This document shows positions 18,698 to 27,430 of a DNA stretch of 50,269 nt, piece by piece. Each line of letters begins with the position of its first letter. Within the stretch, counting starts at the first letter, position 1. The translations under genes and the position numbers were made by a program. Source of the stretch: Chlorobiota bacterium (GTDB lineage: Bacteria; Bacteroidota; Ignavibacteria; OLB7); the NCBI GenBank assembly GCA_021296135.1, contig JAGWAZ010000005.1, positions 1 through 50,269 on the forward strand, written 5' to 3'. The notes under the pieces were generated by a model. The model saw only the letters and a list, made by a program, of their open reading frames with translations, did not search any database and had not been told where the DNA came from.

Positions 18698-19792
18698 CTA
18701 AGCAATGGCAAATAAGCTTTCCTTGCTGTAAGTATCGAGCACAGGTTCGGTGATATAGTCTGCTATTATCAGGTTATTGTTTACTGTATCTATTGATTCA
18801 AGGAAATTGAGGATGATTTTCCGTTCTTGCTTGGTCATTACTGGAAAATCGTAATAGATGTTAATGTGCTTAAAGGCGTCCTGGCCTTTTCGGGATTTTC
18901 TTGTCTCTACAAAGGCAAGATGGTTCAATATTCTTTTTCGGATGTAGTTGTTCAAGTCATTCAGCAGGTTATCATTGAAGATAGAGGCGATAGTTTTAGA
19001 TAGATTTTCATCAATCTCGTAGCCGATGCTATTCCTTCCAGCAGCAAGTGCGGTTATGGTAGTTGTTCCTGTTCCGAGGAATGGGTCGAGGACATAATGG
19101 CCTTTAACAGAGAACATATTGATGAGGTGATAAGCCAACTCGAAAGGAAATGCCCCGCTACGGTCTCTTGATTTTTTGTTCCCCAGCTTTTGTTTTCTCC
19201 CCTTTAAATCCCAAACATCAGAGAACCATACGTTTCTTTCCTCCCAAAAAAAGGCACTTTCAGATCTATTCTGTGATTCTTCCTTGGTAGAAAACAAGCG
19301 TTTATTCCCTTTTCTAAAAATAAGGATGTATTCATGTTCTAATGTCACATACGCGCCAGGAGCAAGCATTCCTGAACCCATAAACTTGTTGGGTGCGTTG
19401 GTTTGCTTGCGCCACAGAATATTCGGAAGATTGTTGAAACCCAGTTTCAGGCAATGGTTCAGGATTCTTGAGTGATTGGAGTACAGTTTGAATTCGCTTT
19501 GAATCGTACGCGTTGCATCTCCTATGTTGATGCATACAATAGCACCAGGTTTTGTGATGCGGTATAGTTCATTCCAAACTTGGTCAAGTTGTCGGTGCAT
19601 TAACTCGAAAGCATGATTACCGTCATTAAGCTTCAATGCATCAGTAATGGATGGGTCTTGTTTAGCAAAGATTTCGTCCCACATCTCTATCATAGGATAT
19701 GGTGGTGAAGTAACGACCAAGTCAATAGATTGGTCATTTATCTCATCCATTGACTGGGCATTTGAAAACAGTATTTTATGCTTAGTACGCAT
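18698..19792 (-). CDS. DNA (cytosine-N4 type) methyltransferase of the MjaI-like cassette
   Basis: An intact 364-residue amino-methyltransferase. Motif IV TSPPYP lies near the N-terminus and the AdoMet-binding motif DPFLGTGTTTITAL near the C-terminus, the order of beta-class enzymes; SPPY favours N4-cytosine. It converges with the MjaI-like nuclease gene (88 bases apart), so it probably protects the same site. ATG 19792 (MRTKHKILFSNAQS) is chosen; a longer in-frame start at 19852 would add 20 atypical residues. With the nuclease broken, it may act as a solitary methyltransferase. Confidence 0.85.
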   Translation of the reverse strand: MRTKHKILFSNAQSMDEINDQSIDLVVTSPPYPMIEMWDEIFAKQDPSITDALKLNDGNHAFELMHRQLDQVWNELYRITKPGAIVCINIGDATRTIQSEFKLYSNHSRILNHCLKLGFNNLPNILWRKQTNAPNKFMGSGMLAPGAYVTLEHEYILIFRKGNKRLFSTKEESQNRSESAFFWEERNVWFSDVWDLKGRKQKLGNKKSRDRSGAFPFELAYHLINMFSVKGHYVLDPFLGTGTTTITALAAGRNSIGYEIDENLSKTIASIFNDNLLNDLNNYIRKRILNHLAFVETRKSRKGQDAFKHINIYYDFPVMTKQERKIILNFLESIDTVNNNLIIADYITEPVLDTYSKESLFAIA

Positions 19793-19851
19793 TACTAGAA
19801 ATATACGATAATTGTTACTCAAAGTCAGCATCCTGTTTTGTCCTCGGGACA

Positions 19852-19891
19852 AACTTTGCGTCTTAGTGTTCTTTGCGCCTTTGCGTGGGGG
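19852..19891. repeat. Dispersed intergenic repeat, CTTTGCG type, copy 2
   Basis: The stretch reads actttgcgtcttagtgttc followed by tttgcgcctttgcgtgg, with CTTTGCG recurring at short intervals. It resembles 47091-47134 (cacgctttgcgtctcttag). It lies in the gap between the methyltransferase and the glycosyltransferase relic. Confidence 0.5.
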
Positions 19892-19892
19892 A

Positions 19893-20157
19893 TCAGAGAA
19901 GAGTAGAGCTCCATAACCTGCTCGACAACTCTTTCTGCGTCAAATCTCTCTTTAATTAACAACGGTCCCTGGCGATATGCGGTCGTTGCATGATCGGGAT
20001 CCTGAAGCGAACGAACAATCTCCTATCCTCTCCCTTCAGCATCTTTCGGGTTAACACGATAGATCAACTCTTCGGGCAGACTTGATACAATGCCAACGTT
20101 TGTTGAGACAACCGGCATTCCTGTGGCCGAGGCTTCAAGGATTGCCATTCCCTGCGC
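19893..20157 (-). pseudogene. Family 4 glycosyltransferase, C-terminal relic with internal stop
   Basis: Reading leftward, the frame gives GMAILEASATGMPVVSTNVG, then SLPEELIYRVNPKDAEGRG, a TAG at 20023-20025, then EIVRSLQDPDHATTAY and RFDAERVVEQVMELYSSL. This is the conserved donor-binding end of GT4-type transferases (EGxxxxxLEAxAxGxPVVxTxVG) and its final helix. There is no upstream acceptor domain; sequence before 20157 is not coding in this frame. It is a truncated pseudogene with one nonsense codon. Confidence 0.82.
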
Positions 20158-20323
20158 TTCCGCACAGGGCTACCGACAGGTCGCTACTCTTCTTCTATAG
20201 AGAAAAAGCCGGACGACCGAAAGGAGAAGAATCCCTGAGAAACTTTCAACTTGTGAGGTGTTTTTGTTAGCTCTACTCTTGTGTTGCTTCTAAATTTAAC
20301 CATCTCATCTCTTTCCATGGACT

Positions 20324-21244
20324 CTATTCGAGACCCTCTTCCTCCACTTCTTGGTTCTTCTCAACTTCTTCGTTCTCCTTTCCCTGATCTTGGCCTTCTT
20401 CAGATAACTGAGGCAGAGGAGCATCTGGATCGGAGATTGTGATGTTAATAGCGGCTCGCTCAGCAACTTGCGAGTATGGAGAAGCAGACTGTTCGATCAC
20501 TATGTTGCTGTCAAACTCACTCCGACGTTTACGCACAATACCGAACGTCAGTCCGGCTTCTTCAAGTTGTGTACCTGCTTCATCGAGAGAAAGGCCAACG
20601 AGGTTTGGCATCGTCGTATACCGTATTGCTGGACCGCGACTGATGAACAGATCGATTTCCGTTCCTGGTCGAGCACCAACATTCGGTGGGATACTCTGCT
20701 CAAAGACAAGGTCTCGCATCATGGTATCGTTAAAATCATACTCCACTTCACCCACATCAAATCCCTGTCGCATCAGTGTAATACGGGCTTCGCGCAATGG
20801 ACGTCCAATCACGCCGGGCATGGGAATCATCTCAACGCCTCTGCTTTCAGTCAAATAGATGCGTCGTCCTTCCTTTGTTACTGCTCCACCATATGGCAAC
20901 TGCATCAGAACTGTCCCGGCCGGATACTCATCGTTATAGCGTGGTTCGGCTCTTTTTACTTCAAACCCCTTCTCCTTCAACAGTTTTTCCGCCTCCGGAT
21001 ATGGCATGCCAACAACATCAGGAACTTGTGCTTCAGCACCAAGCTTTACGTACCATGGCATGATGACCTTATCCAACAATAGCAAGAGAAGGAACATGCC
21101 AACAACTGTGGCCAGAAGCCAGAGAATAATGTGCTTCCAGGGGATGCGACGTAACTCAACATCGGGCGTTGACTCTTCAGACTCATGCTTATCCCGACCA
21201 TTCTTCGTGATCCGCTCAGTTGAAAGCAATGAACTATCAGACAT
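20324..21244 (-). CDS. PASTA-domain membrane protein
   Basis: A 306-residue protein with a cytoplasmic N-terminus, one membrane helix (about residues 38-60, ILWLLATVVGMFLLLLLLD) and three PASTA modules outside: AQVPDVVGMPYPEAEKLLKE, MPGVIGRPLREARITLMRQG, MPNLVGLSLDEAGTQLEEAG. PASTA repeats bind peptidoglycan fragments or organise cell-wall enzymes. There is no kinase or transpeptidase domain attached, as is common for Bacteroidota PASTA proteins. The last 30 or so residues are highly acidic (QGKENEEVEKNQEVEEEG). The role may be cell-wall sensing or scaffolding. Confidence 0.88.
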   Translation of the reverse strand: MSDSSLLSTERITKNGRDKHESEESTPDVELRRIPWKHIILWLLATVVGMFLLLLLLDKVIMPWYVKLGAEAQVPDVVGMPYPEAEKLLKEKGFEVKRAEPRYNDEYPAGTVLMQLPYGGAVTKEGRRIYLTESRGVEMIPMPGVIGRPLREARITLMRQGFDVGEVEYDFNDTMMRDLVFEQSIPPNVGARPGTEIDLFISRGPAIRYTTMPNLVGLSLDEAGTQLEEAGLTFGIVRKRRSEFDSNIVIEQSASPYSQVAERAAINITISDPDAPLPQLSEEGQDQGKENEEVEKNQEVEEEGLE

Positions 21245-21484
21245 CCCTCTAAACTTCTTCGTTCGATCGTATCAATTAACGTTATCAGATCTTCACATGA
21301 CGACGCAGGAATCACTTTCCCCACGCAGATAAGCCTAATCTGTTACAGGGTTGCGGAAGAATCGACTGTAACTTACAAACTCGAAACGTCTCGTTCCATG
21401 AATCGGGAGTGGAATTTCGTATCTTTTCTTGCTGTTATTAATCCAGCCAATCAAGCCTGACCAGCACGTTACAGAAATTACTCA

Positions 21485-22225
21485 ATGTCTTCTTTTGCAA
21501 AAGCATATCGACATGACCAATCGCTTAGCGTGCAGAAGATTCGCGAGATAATCGAGATTGGAGAGAACAATGGCGTTGAGTTCAAACGACGTTTTTCCGA
21601 TTTTGAGAAAATCGCAAAGGAAATGATCGCGTTTACAAATACTCGCGGAGGCAGGATTCTGATTGGTGTTGATGACGATGGGACAATTGTCGGTGTTGAT
21701 AGTGAGAAGCATGAGATCGAACTGGTTACTACTGCTGGTGAGTTTTATTGTGATCCGGCAATTGATGCCGACATTGAGGTGATTGAAATCGATGGAGTCG
21801 ACGTTATCGCAGTAACAATTCCCGAAAGTCGAACAAAGCCTCATTATCTGATCTCCCAAACAAACGGCCTACCACGAAACGACTCCATTGGGAAGAAAGA
21901 AAGGAAAGGACAAGAACTTCAAAAGGATAGACGTCGACCTGTCTATATCAGACAGGAAGACCGTAGCGTTGTCGTCAGCAAAGAAGTGGAACGTGTTCTT
22001 GCTGCCAATCATCCCAACGCAGCCCCTTTACGCATCCATATCGGGAAGATTGAACAGGTGCTTTTCGATTATCTGGAAGAGAATCATCGAATCACGCTCC
22101 GCGAATTCTGCCATCTCCTCAACATCTCCGAACGACGCGCCTCACGTGTAATGGTCAGACTTGTCCGAGCAGGAATAATCCGCATTTTTACCCACGAAGC
22201 TGAAGACTATTATACGCTTTCTTGA
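21485..22225 (+). CDS. AlbA/Schlafen-domain DNA-binding protein with winged helix
   Basis: A 246-residue protein. The N-terminal AlbA_2 (Schlafen-type) domain is recognisable from NNGVEFKRRF, KEMIAFTNTRGGRILIGVDD and IPESRTKPHYL. The C-terminal 70 residues look like a winged helix: LFDYLEENHRITLREFCHLL, ERRASRVMVRLVRAGIIR. Such proteins are generally called ATP-binding or putative transcriptional regulators; experimental roles are few. It is transcribed divergently from the PASTA gene across about 240 bases, with a TAnnTTTG-like tatctttt at 21420. Targets unknown. Confidence 0.82.
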   Translation: MSSFAKAYRHDQSLSVQKIREIIEIGENNGVEFKRRFSDFEKIAKEMIAFTNTRGGRILIGVDDDGTIVGVDSEKHEIELVTTAGEFYCDPAIDADIEVIEIDGVDVIAVTIPESRTKPHYLISQTNGLPRNDSIGKKERKGQELQKDRRRPVYIRQEDRSVVVSKEVERVLAANHPNAAPLRIHIGKIEQVLFDYLEENHRITLREFCHLLNISERRASRVMVRLVRAGIIRIFTHEAEDYYTLS

Positions 22226-22292
22226 GCTATGAGATTTTGGCTGTGAGATATGAGCTATAATGGCATTCAGTCATTGGTTCTATGAGCAGGGG

Positions 22293-22436
22293 ATGATAGT
22301 AGATCGTGGTTAGTAGAACGTAGAGCTTGGATCATGACTCCTGCAACAATAGAAGAATCTCAGACTCTTGACTCCTACCCTTTGACTCCCGACCCCCGAC
22401 TCTTCGACCCTCAACCCTTCGACCTTCGACCGTGTC
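22293..22436 (+). repeat. Heptad-like GACTCTT/TCGACC intergenic repeat, copy A
   Basis: A leader (gatagta ... ttagtagaacgtagagctt) is followed by a degenerate tract of 7-8-base steps such as gactcttgactcc, tttgactcccgac and cttcgaccttcgacc. The leader and tract recur at 25680-25845. The tract starts about 70 bases after the stop of the upstream gene. A related tgagctatgaga-type sequence fills 22226-22262. No coding function is seen in 22226-22544. Confidence 0.65.
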
Positions 22437-22544
22437 AAGAAGACCGGCAATACATGAAGCCAGGGCAATCTGCACGATCTCAAGCATCGGACCGTGTAGA
22501 GAATTGAATGAAGCAGAAATGAGTGGAAAGAATAGGGGCCCACG

Positions 22545-23483
22545 TTACGTCAGACTGGGTTCATCGACAAGAAAGATAGAATCAAAGCGCTTGCGGATTT
22601 TTTCAATGAAGCAGGGAGCAATAGGATGACGGAACATCGGTGCTGCAAGACATTTGCGATAGACTTCACGAGCTTTTACCAGATCGCCCATCTCGTAATA
22701 TGTGCAGGCCATCTCAGCATAGACCACATTATTGTTTGGAAAGATTTCAAGCACTTCTTCGAAATGGTGAATCGACTCCTCGTAAGTGCCACGCGGAATT
22801 TTCCTTCCGTTCAGAATCTGAACCACTGCTCGTACCCCCGGATTTAACGAGGCAAGTTCACGATGCCACATCGCAAGGATGTAGTGTCCGATCCAGTTGT
22901 TATCAATTTCAATTGCTCGCTCGGCATGATGCCGTACCTGCCATGCGCTCCGGATAATCTCCTTTAGAGAACCACTTAACTGAGATTCTCGTCCCAAAGC
23001 GCCAGCCAACATGACATGACCAATTGAGGAGTTGCAGTTCAAGCAGAGAGCTCGCTCAGCCCAGCGACGCATCTCCCGTATATGATCGATGTGTTTAGGA
23101 TGATCGCCATCATGGCCAAGGAAATAGATCTGGTAATAGTACGCGCGGGCCAGGTGACCGCATACCTCAGCAGAGGGAAATCGTTCGTAGAGCGACTTCC
23201 ACATTTCTATGGCCCGACGGCCTTCTCGACGCATCAAGGCATCATATCCTTCACGCAGGTACTCTGGCACACGTTCAGCAAATTGATAGTCAGGCAAACC
23301 ACCACATCCGGCCTCCTTCTCAGTATCAGAAGATTGACCGCTGAACGTTTGGGAACTCTGGGTATCTTGCACTGCTGTCCCGTTTTTCTTAATGCCGCTG
23401 TTCATCGATGTAGAAGACTGTTCACACGGGTAATAGTCGATCTTCGGTATCTCAACGAAGAGACGCCCTAATGAAATTATCAC
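22545..23483 (-). CDS. TPR-repeat protein resembling RMD1-type proteins
   Basis: A 312-residue soluble protein. After a low-complexity N-terminus, helical repeats follow: WAERALCLNCNSSIGHVM, HHAERAIEIDNNWIGHYILA, HHFEEVLEIFPNNNVVYAEM and KAREVYRKCLAAP. The arrangement WHRELASL between repeats is reminiscent of regulator-of-microtubule-dynamics-like TPR proteins. TPR arrays bind other proteins; no partner is evident. A later ATG (MNSGIKKNG, about residue 27) is an alternative start because the first 26 residues look unlike the family. Confidence 0.78.
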   Translation of the reverse strand: MIISLGRLFVEIPKIDYYPCEQSSTSMNSGIKKNGTAVQDTQSSQTFSGQSSDTEKEAGCGGLPDYQFAERVPEYLREGYDALMRREGRRAIEMWKSLYERFPSAEVCGHLARAYYYQIYFLGHDGDHPKHIDHIREMRRWAERALCLNCNSSIGHVMLAGALGRESQLSGSLKEIIRSAWQVRHHAERAIEIDNNWIGHYILAMWHRELASLNPGVRAVVQILNGRKIPRGTYEESIHHFEEVLEIFPNNNVVYAEMACTYYEMGDLVKAREVYRKCLAAPMFRHPIAPCFIEKIRKRFDSIFLVDEPSLT

Positions 23484-23845
23484 GTCGCTCTGAAGAGCAA
23501 TGCATAAGTTGCTACTATCTTACAAAGGGAGTCCGCCTGATGCTGTAACAGTCTGTCGGGGAGTCTAAGATTCACCATATTTTTCCGCTTGCAGCAATTA
23601 CGTGCGCTCTGCACGACCCCAGCCATTGAATTTCGCACATCAGTTTCCTTATCTCAATGAGCGCGTCTTTCTTCCGGAGTTAATCCTGGCGGTTTCTCTT
23701 TCTTGCGTACGGCATGCAGGTAATCGTAACCCGATATGGAGTGAAGTGTAGTGTAGTTCTAAAACGGATTTACCAGTTCGTATGAGACAACCCTTGAAAA
23801 ATTCGGCGCGATTTTGGTATGTTCCCCTATTCTTCTCGATAAACG
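23484..23845. other. Intergenic region upstream of rpoN
   Basis: No gene was recognised in this 362-base gap. It contains copy 3 of the CTTGGCGGTT repeat (tcctggcggtttctctttct at 23684-23703) and presumably the rpoN promoter. Confidence 0.45.
23684..23707. repeat. Dispersed intergenic repeat, GGCGGTTT type, copy 3
   Basis: tcctggcggtttctctttct followed by tgcg parallels tcttggcggttttctttctt at 47114-47133. It is short and degenerate, so moderate confidence only. Confidence 0.45.
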
Positions 23846-25651
23846 ATGCTCTCTTTAACTCAGAAACAGACGCAGCAGCAGAAGCTGACACCGCAGCAAC
23901 TTCAATATCTGAAGATGCTACAACTCTCTGCTATTGCTCTTGAACAACGCATCAAAGAAGAGCTCGAAGTAAATCCGCTCCTTGAAGAGGTCGATCAGCT
24001 TGAACCGGAAGGACAACCTGAACAACTCGAGGAGACGGAACGAAATGAAGCTGAAGAGATAGACTGGGAAGAGTTTGCTCCGCAGGATTCCTACGAGAAC
24101 TATCAATCAGGTTCTACAGTCAGTTCCTACAACAACGAATCTCCCGATATATCCCAACCATCTGAAGAGACACTAACAGAACTGTTGCTCAAACAACTCT
24201 GGATGCAGTCTCTTAGCATAGATGAGTTGGCTTTGGCTGAAGAGATTATCGGTAACATCGATGCAGATGGATATTTGCGTAGAGATCTAAACGACATTGT
24301 GGGTGATCTGAACCGGTTTATTCGTGAAACGAGCAACGGATCTCCCTCGCTTTCCCTTGCAAATGAGGAGGCTCGGTTCGCCTCTTATGATTCACGTATT
24401 AATGAACAACCGTTCGGACGGGAACGCTTGTACTCGAATGAGCAGACCACAACTCAGGAAAATTCGAGCTCAAACGGTACGGTTTCTGAAGAAACTCCTG
24501 AACCGGTTTCGCCGGTGGAAAAGGTCGGCGAGGTTGCTCCTCGTACCATTGCTGACCTCTCACTCGAAGAGATGGCAAGCCTGCCAATTGAAGAACTGGC
24601 GCGTGTGCTTGAACGTGGCACCTCGAATCAACCCGAAACTTTGACCCCAACCGTCGCTAACGAGACTACATCGGAATCAGGTCATCTTTTTAAGCAACAG
24701 GAACTCTTTACTACCGAAGATGCTGAACACATTCTGCATAGCATTCAACGACTTGAACCTCCTGGCATAGGAGCGCGAAATTTACGTGAGAGTCTAATGG
24801 TGCAACTCGAAGTAGATGAAAACGATTCACCTGCTCACAAGCTCGCGCACCGAGTGTTGGATGAGGCCTATCGTGAATTCATAATGAAGCACTTCGAGAA
24901 GATTTATCGTCGCCTTGAGTGCTCCGAAGAAGAACTGCGCGAAGCGGTTGATGTTATTACCTCCTTGAACCCGAAGCCTGGAGAAGGATATACCTCTATC
25001 GCAGGGAGTAACTACGTAACGCCTGATTTTGTGATCGAACGGGACGGTGATGACTTTGTCATCGCTGCAAACGATCAGTTTGTGCCGTTGCTTCGAATCA
25101 ATCAAGACTATCAGGAGATGTTGGATAAAGGCAAACGGAAAGGAAACGGTGCTGACAAAAACACACGGAAATTCCTTCGTCAGAAAATGGAGTCGGCCAA
25201 ATGGTTTATTGCCTCAATTCACCAACGACGCCAGACCATGATGAAAGTCATGCGTGCCATTCTGGAACTGCAGATAGTTTTTTTCCGAAGCGGCTCCGAT
25301 CACCTGAAACCAATGATATACCGCGATGTGGCCGAACGTATCGGCATGGACATCTCAACAGTCTGTCGTGTCGTCAACGGGAAGTATGTTCAGACCGATT
25401 ATGGCGTCTTTGAACTCCGCTACTTCTTCTCGGAAGCTTTGGAAACAGCCTGGGGTGAGGAAGTCTCGAACAAGGTTGTAAAGGGAAAGATCAAGGACCT
25501 GATAGATGCTGAAGACAAACACAAACCACTTTCCGATGAAGTCATCAGCGAACGGATGAAGGGGATGGGATATAATATCGCACGTCGTACAGTTGCAAAG
25601 TACCGCGAGCAGATGCACATCCCGGTTGCCCGGCTTCGCAGAGAAATATAG
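23846..25651 (+). CDS. rpoN: RNA polymerase sigma-54 factor
   Basis: Sigma-54 directs RNA polymerase to -24/-12 promoters that need activator ATPases. Region I has the glutamine-rich start LTQKQTQQQKLTPQQLQYLK and the ELEVNPLLEE box. The core-binding domain follows, and the DNA-binding domain ends in the RpoN box ARRTVAKYRE (residues 579-588). At 601 residues it is about 100 longer than usual. The extra part is a Ser/Thr/Glu-rich insert between the IIGNIDADGYLRRDL helix and LEPPGIGARNLRESL, roughly residues 155-285. No bacterial enhancer-binding protein is encoded in the window. Confidence 0.95.
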   Translation: MLSLTQKQTQQQKLTPQQLQYLKMLQLSAIALEQRIKEELEVNPLLEEVDQLEPEGQPEQLEETERNEAEEIDWEEFAPQDSYENYQSGSTVSSYNNESPDISQPSEETLTELLLKQLWMQSLSIDELALAEEIIGNIDADGYLRRDLNDIVGDLNRFIRETSNGSPSLSLANEEARFASYDSRINEQPFGRERLYSNEQTTTQENSSSNGTVSEETPEPVSPVEKVGEVAPRTIADLSLEEMASLPIEELARVLERGTSNQPETLTPTVANETTSESGHLFKQQELFTTEDAEHILHSIQRLEPPGIGARNLRESLMVQLEVDENDSPAHKLAHRVLDEAYREFIMKHFEKIYRRLECSEEELREAVDVITSLNPKPGEGYTSIAGSNYVTPDFVIERDGDDFVIAANDQFVPLLRINQDYQEMLDKGKRKGNGADKNTRKFLRQKMESAKWFIASIHQRRQTMMKVMRAILELQIVFFRSGSDHLKPMIYRDVAERIGMDISTVCRVVNGKYVQTDYGVFELRYFFSEALETAWGEEVSNKVVKGKIKDLIDAEDKHKPLSDEVISERMKGMGYNIARRTVAKYREQMHIPVARLRREI

Positions 25652-25679
25652 TTGGGAATGAGATGTTCGTCTGTCTGCG

Positions 25680-25845
25680 ATAGATAGTATTTAGTAGAAC
25701 TTAGAGCTTAGGCCTTGGATACATAATCAGCGACAATGGATGACTCTATTGACTCTTCACTCATGACTTCTCGACTCTCGACGTTTTGACTCACGACTCT
25801 TGAATTCCTGACTCTTCAACCCTATGAACTTTCAAACTCTACGAA
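25680..25845 (+). repeat. Heptad-like GACTCTT/TCGACC intergenic repeat, copy B
   Basis: The same leader as copy A (gatagtatttagtagaact, then tagagctt) precedes a tract of gactctattgactcttc, tcgactctcgacg and cacgactcttgaa steps. It starts about 28 bases after the rpoN stop. The tract fills most of the 345-base gap before hslU; no gene was recognised there. Confidence 0.65.
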
Positions 25846-25996
25846 TTCCATCACTCTACTTCCCGATCCCATTATTTGCAGATTGTTGCTGACTCTTCAG
25901 GGTTATTTTCTTGCGTTGATCATACTTACGATCCATATTGTGGAGCCATCCGACATCAAATTTGAAACAGGACAACAGTAGATACCTATCGAACAT

Positions 25997-27430
25997 ATGA
26001 CATCAGCATTATCTGAATCGAATTCTTCTGCAAGCTCCCTTACGCCGGCCGAGATTGTTCGCGAGCTTGACAAGTATATTGTAGGACAACACGGAGCAAA
26101 ACGAGCGGTGGCAATAGCTCTGCGCAACCGTTGGCGACGCCAGCAAGTCGGTGGCGAGATGAGAGAAGAGATTATGCCGGCAAACATCATTCTGATTGGC
26201 CCTACCGGTGTCGGTAAAACGGAAATTGCACGTCGTCTTGCACGGCTTGCGGACGCACCCTTCCTGAAAGTGGAAGCAACAAAGTTCACCGAAGTAGGCT
26301 ATGTCGGTCGTGATGTAGAATCAATCGTTCGTGATCTGACGGAGATTGGAGTTGCAATGGTTCGTGCTGAACATGCTGGGCAATTGCAGGAACGAGCGGA
26401 GGAGCGTGTTGAGGAACGATTGCTTGACCTGCTCGCTCCTCCAGCAACCTCGGGACCGACCATCAAATTTCCGTTCGTAATGCCGGGGGTTCAACAGCCT
26501 CAGGCAGCAACTTCAACTATCGGCGAAACAGAGGAAGAGCAGAAGCGGCGCCGCGAGGAGATACGGACCAAACTTAGATCTGGTGAGTTGGAATCGCAGG
26601 AGATTGAAATGGATATCGTTGATGATTCACGCAGCTCACAAATGGGTGCAATGTTTTCATCCCTTGCCGGAGATGAGATGGGAGGTCAACTGAGCGATCT
26701 GATGGGCTCAATGATGCCTAAACAGACAGCTCGCCGATCGATTCCAATCTCCCAAGCCCGACGCTATATACTGGCAGAAGAGACAACACAGCTTATTGAT
26801 AACGAAGCAGTAATTCGTGAGGCGGTCGATCGAATCGAGAACAACGGCATTGTCTTCCTTGATGAGATCGACAAGGTCGCAATTGTGGGTGGTGGATCGG
26901 GACCAGAAGTTTCGCGGGAAGGAGTACAGCGTGATCTCCTTCCGATTGTAGAGGGTAGCACCGTCACTACAAAGTATGGCCAGATTCGGACCGATCACAT
27001 TCTCTTTATAGCTTCGGGGGCATTTTACATCTCAAAGCCAAGCGATCTTCTTCCCGAACTTCAGGGGCGTTTCCCGATTCGGGTAGAGCTGAACTCATTG
27101 ACCGCTGAAGACTTTGCTCTGATTCTGACAATGCCAGAAAATGCCTTGGTAAAACAATATTCCGCTCTTCTGGCAACAGAAAGTGTAAAGCTTGACTTTA
27201 CTGAAGAGGGTATTCAAGAAATTGCCGACGTAGCAGCAGATTTGAATGAAGAGATCGAAGACATCGGTGCACGGCGACTTCATACTGTGTTGACAACACT
27301 ACTCGATGAGATTCTTTTCGATGCACCGGATAACATTAGTGTTGATGAGATCACCATCACTCCTGAGATGGTCAAGGAGAAGTTGAGCGGAATTTTCGAT
27401 GATATTGAGCGTAGTCAATATGTCCTGTAA
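25997..27430 (+). CDS. hslU: ATP-dependent protease ATPase subunit HslU
   Basis: AAA+ unfoldase of the HslUV (ClpYQ) protease. The N-terminal VRELDKYIVGQHGAKRAVA is typical. Walker A GPTGVGKT is at residues 68-75, GYVGRDVESIVRDL follows, the Walker B region reads GIVFLDEIDKV, and the C-terminus ends DDIERSQYVL close to the EDLSRFIL-type tail that docks into HslV. The intermediate I-domain lies at roughly residues 120-240. Length 477 is normal. hslV, usually just upstream, is not in the window; upstream are a repeat and rpoN. The next gene starts inside its last codons. Confidence 0.95.
   Translation: MTSALSESNSSASSLTPAEIVRELDKYIVGQHGAKRAVAIALRNRWRRQQVGGEMREEIMPANIILIGPTGVGKTEIARRLARLADAPFLKVEATKFTEVGYVGRDVESIVRDLTEIGVAMVRAEHAGQLQERAEERVEERLLDLLAPPATSGPTIKFPFVMPGVQQPQAATSTIGETEEEQKRRREEIRTKLRSGELESQEIEMDIVDDSRSSQMGAMFSSLAGDEMGGQLSDLMGSMMPKQTARRSIPISQARRYILAEETTQLIDNEAVIREAVDRIENNGIVFLDEIDKVAIVGGGSGPEVSREGVQRDLLPIVEGSTVTTKYGQIRTDHILFIASGAFYISKPSDLLPELQGRFPIRVELNSLTAEDFALILTMPENALVKQYSALLATESVKLDFTEEGIQEIADVAADLNEEIEDIGARRLHTVLTTLLDEILFDAPDNISVDEITITPEMVKEKLSGIFDDIERSQYVL

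Noticed and set aside
20468-21332. Several long plus-strand frames opposite the PASTA gene
   Set aside because: They are shadows of the repetitive PASTA coding sequence, with no domain of their own.
22293-25845. Considered the GACTCTT tracts as CRISPR arrays
   Set aside because: Units are 7-8 bases and degenerate, with no constant repeat-spacer spacing and no cas genes.
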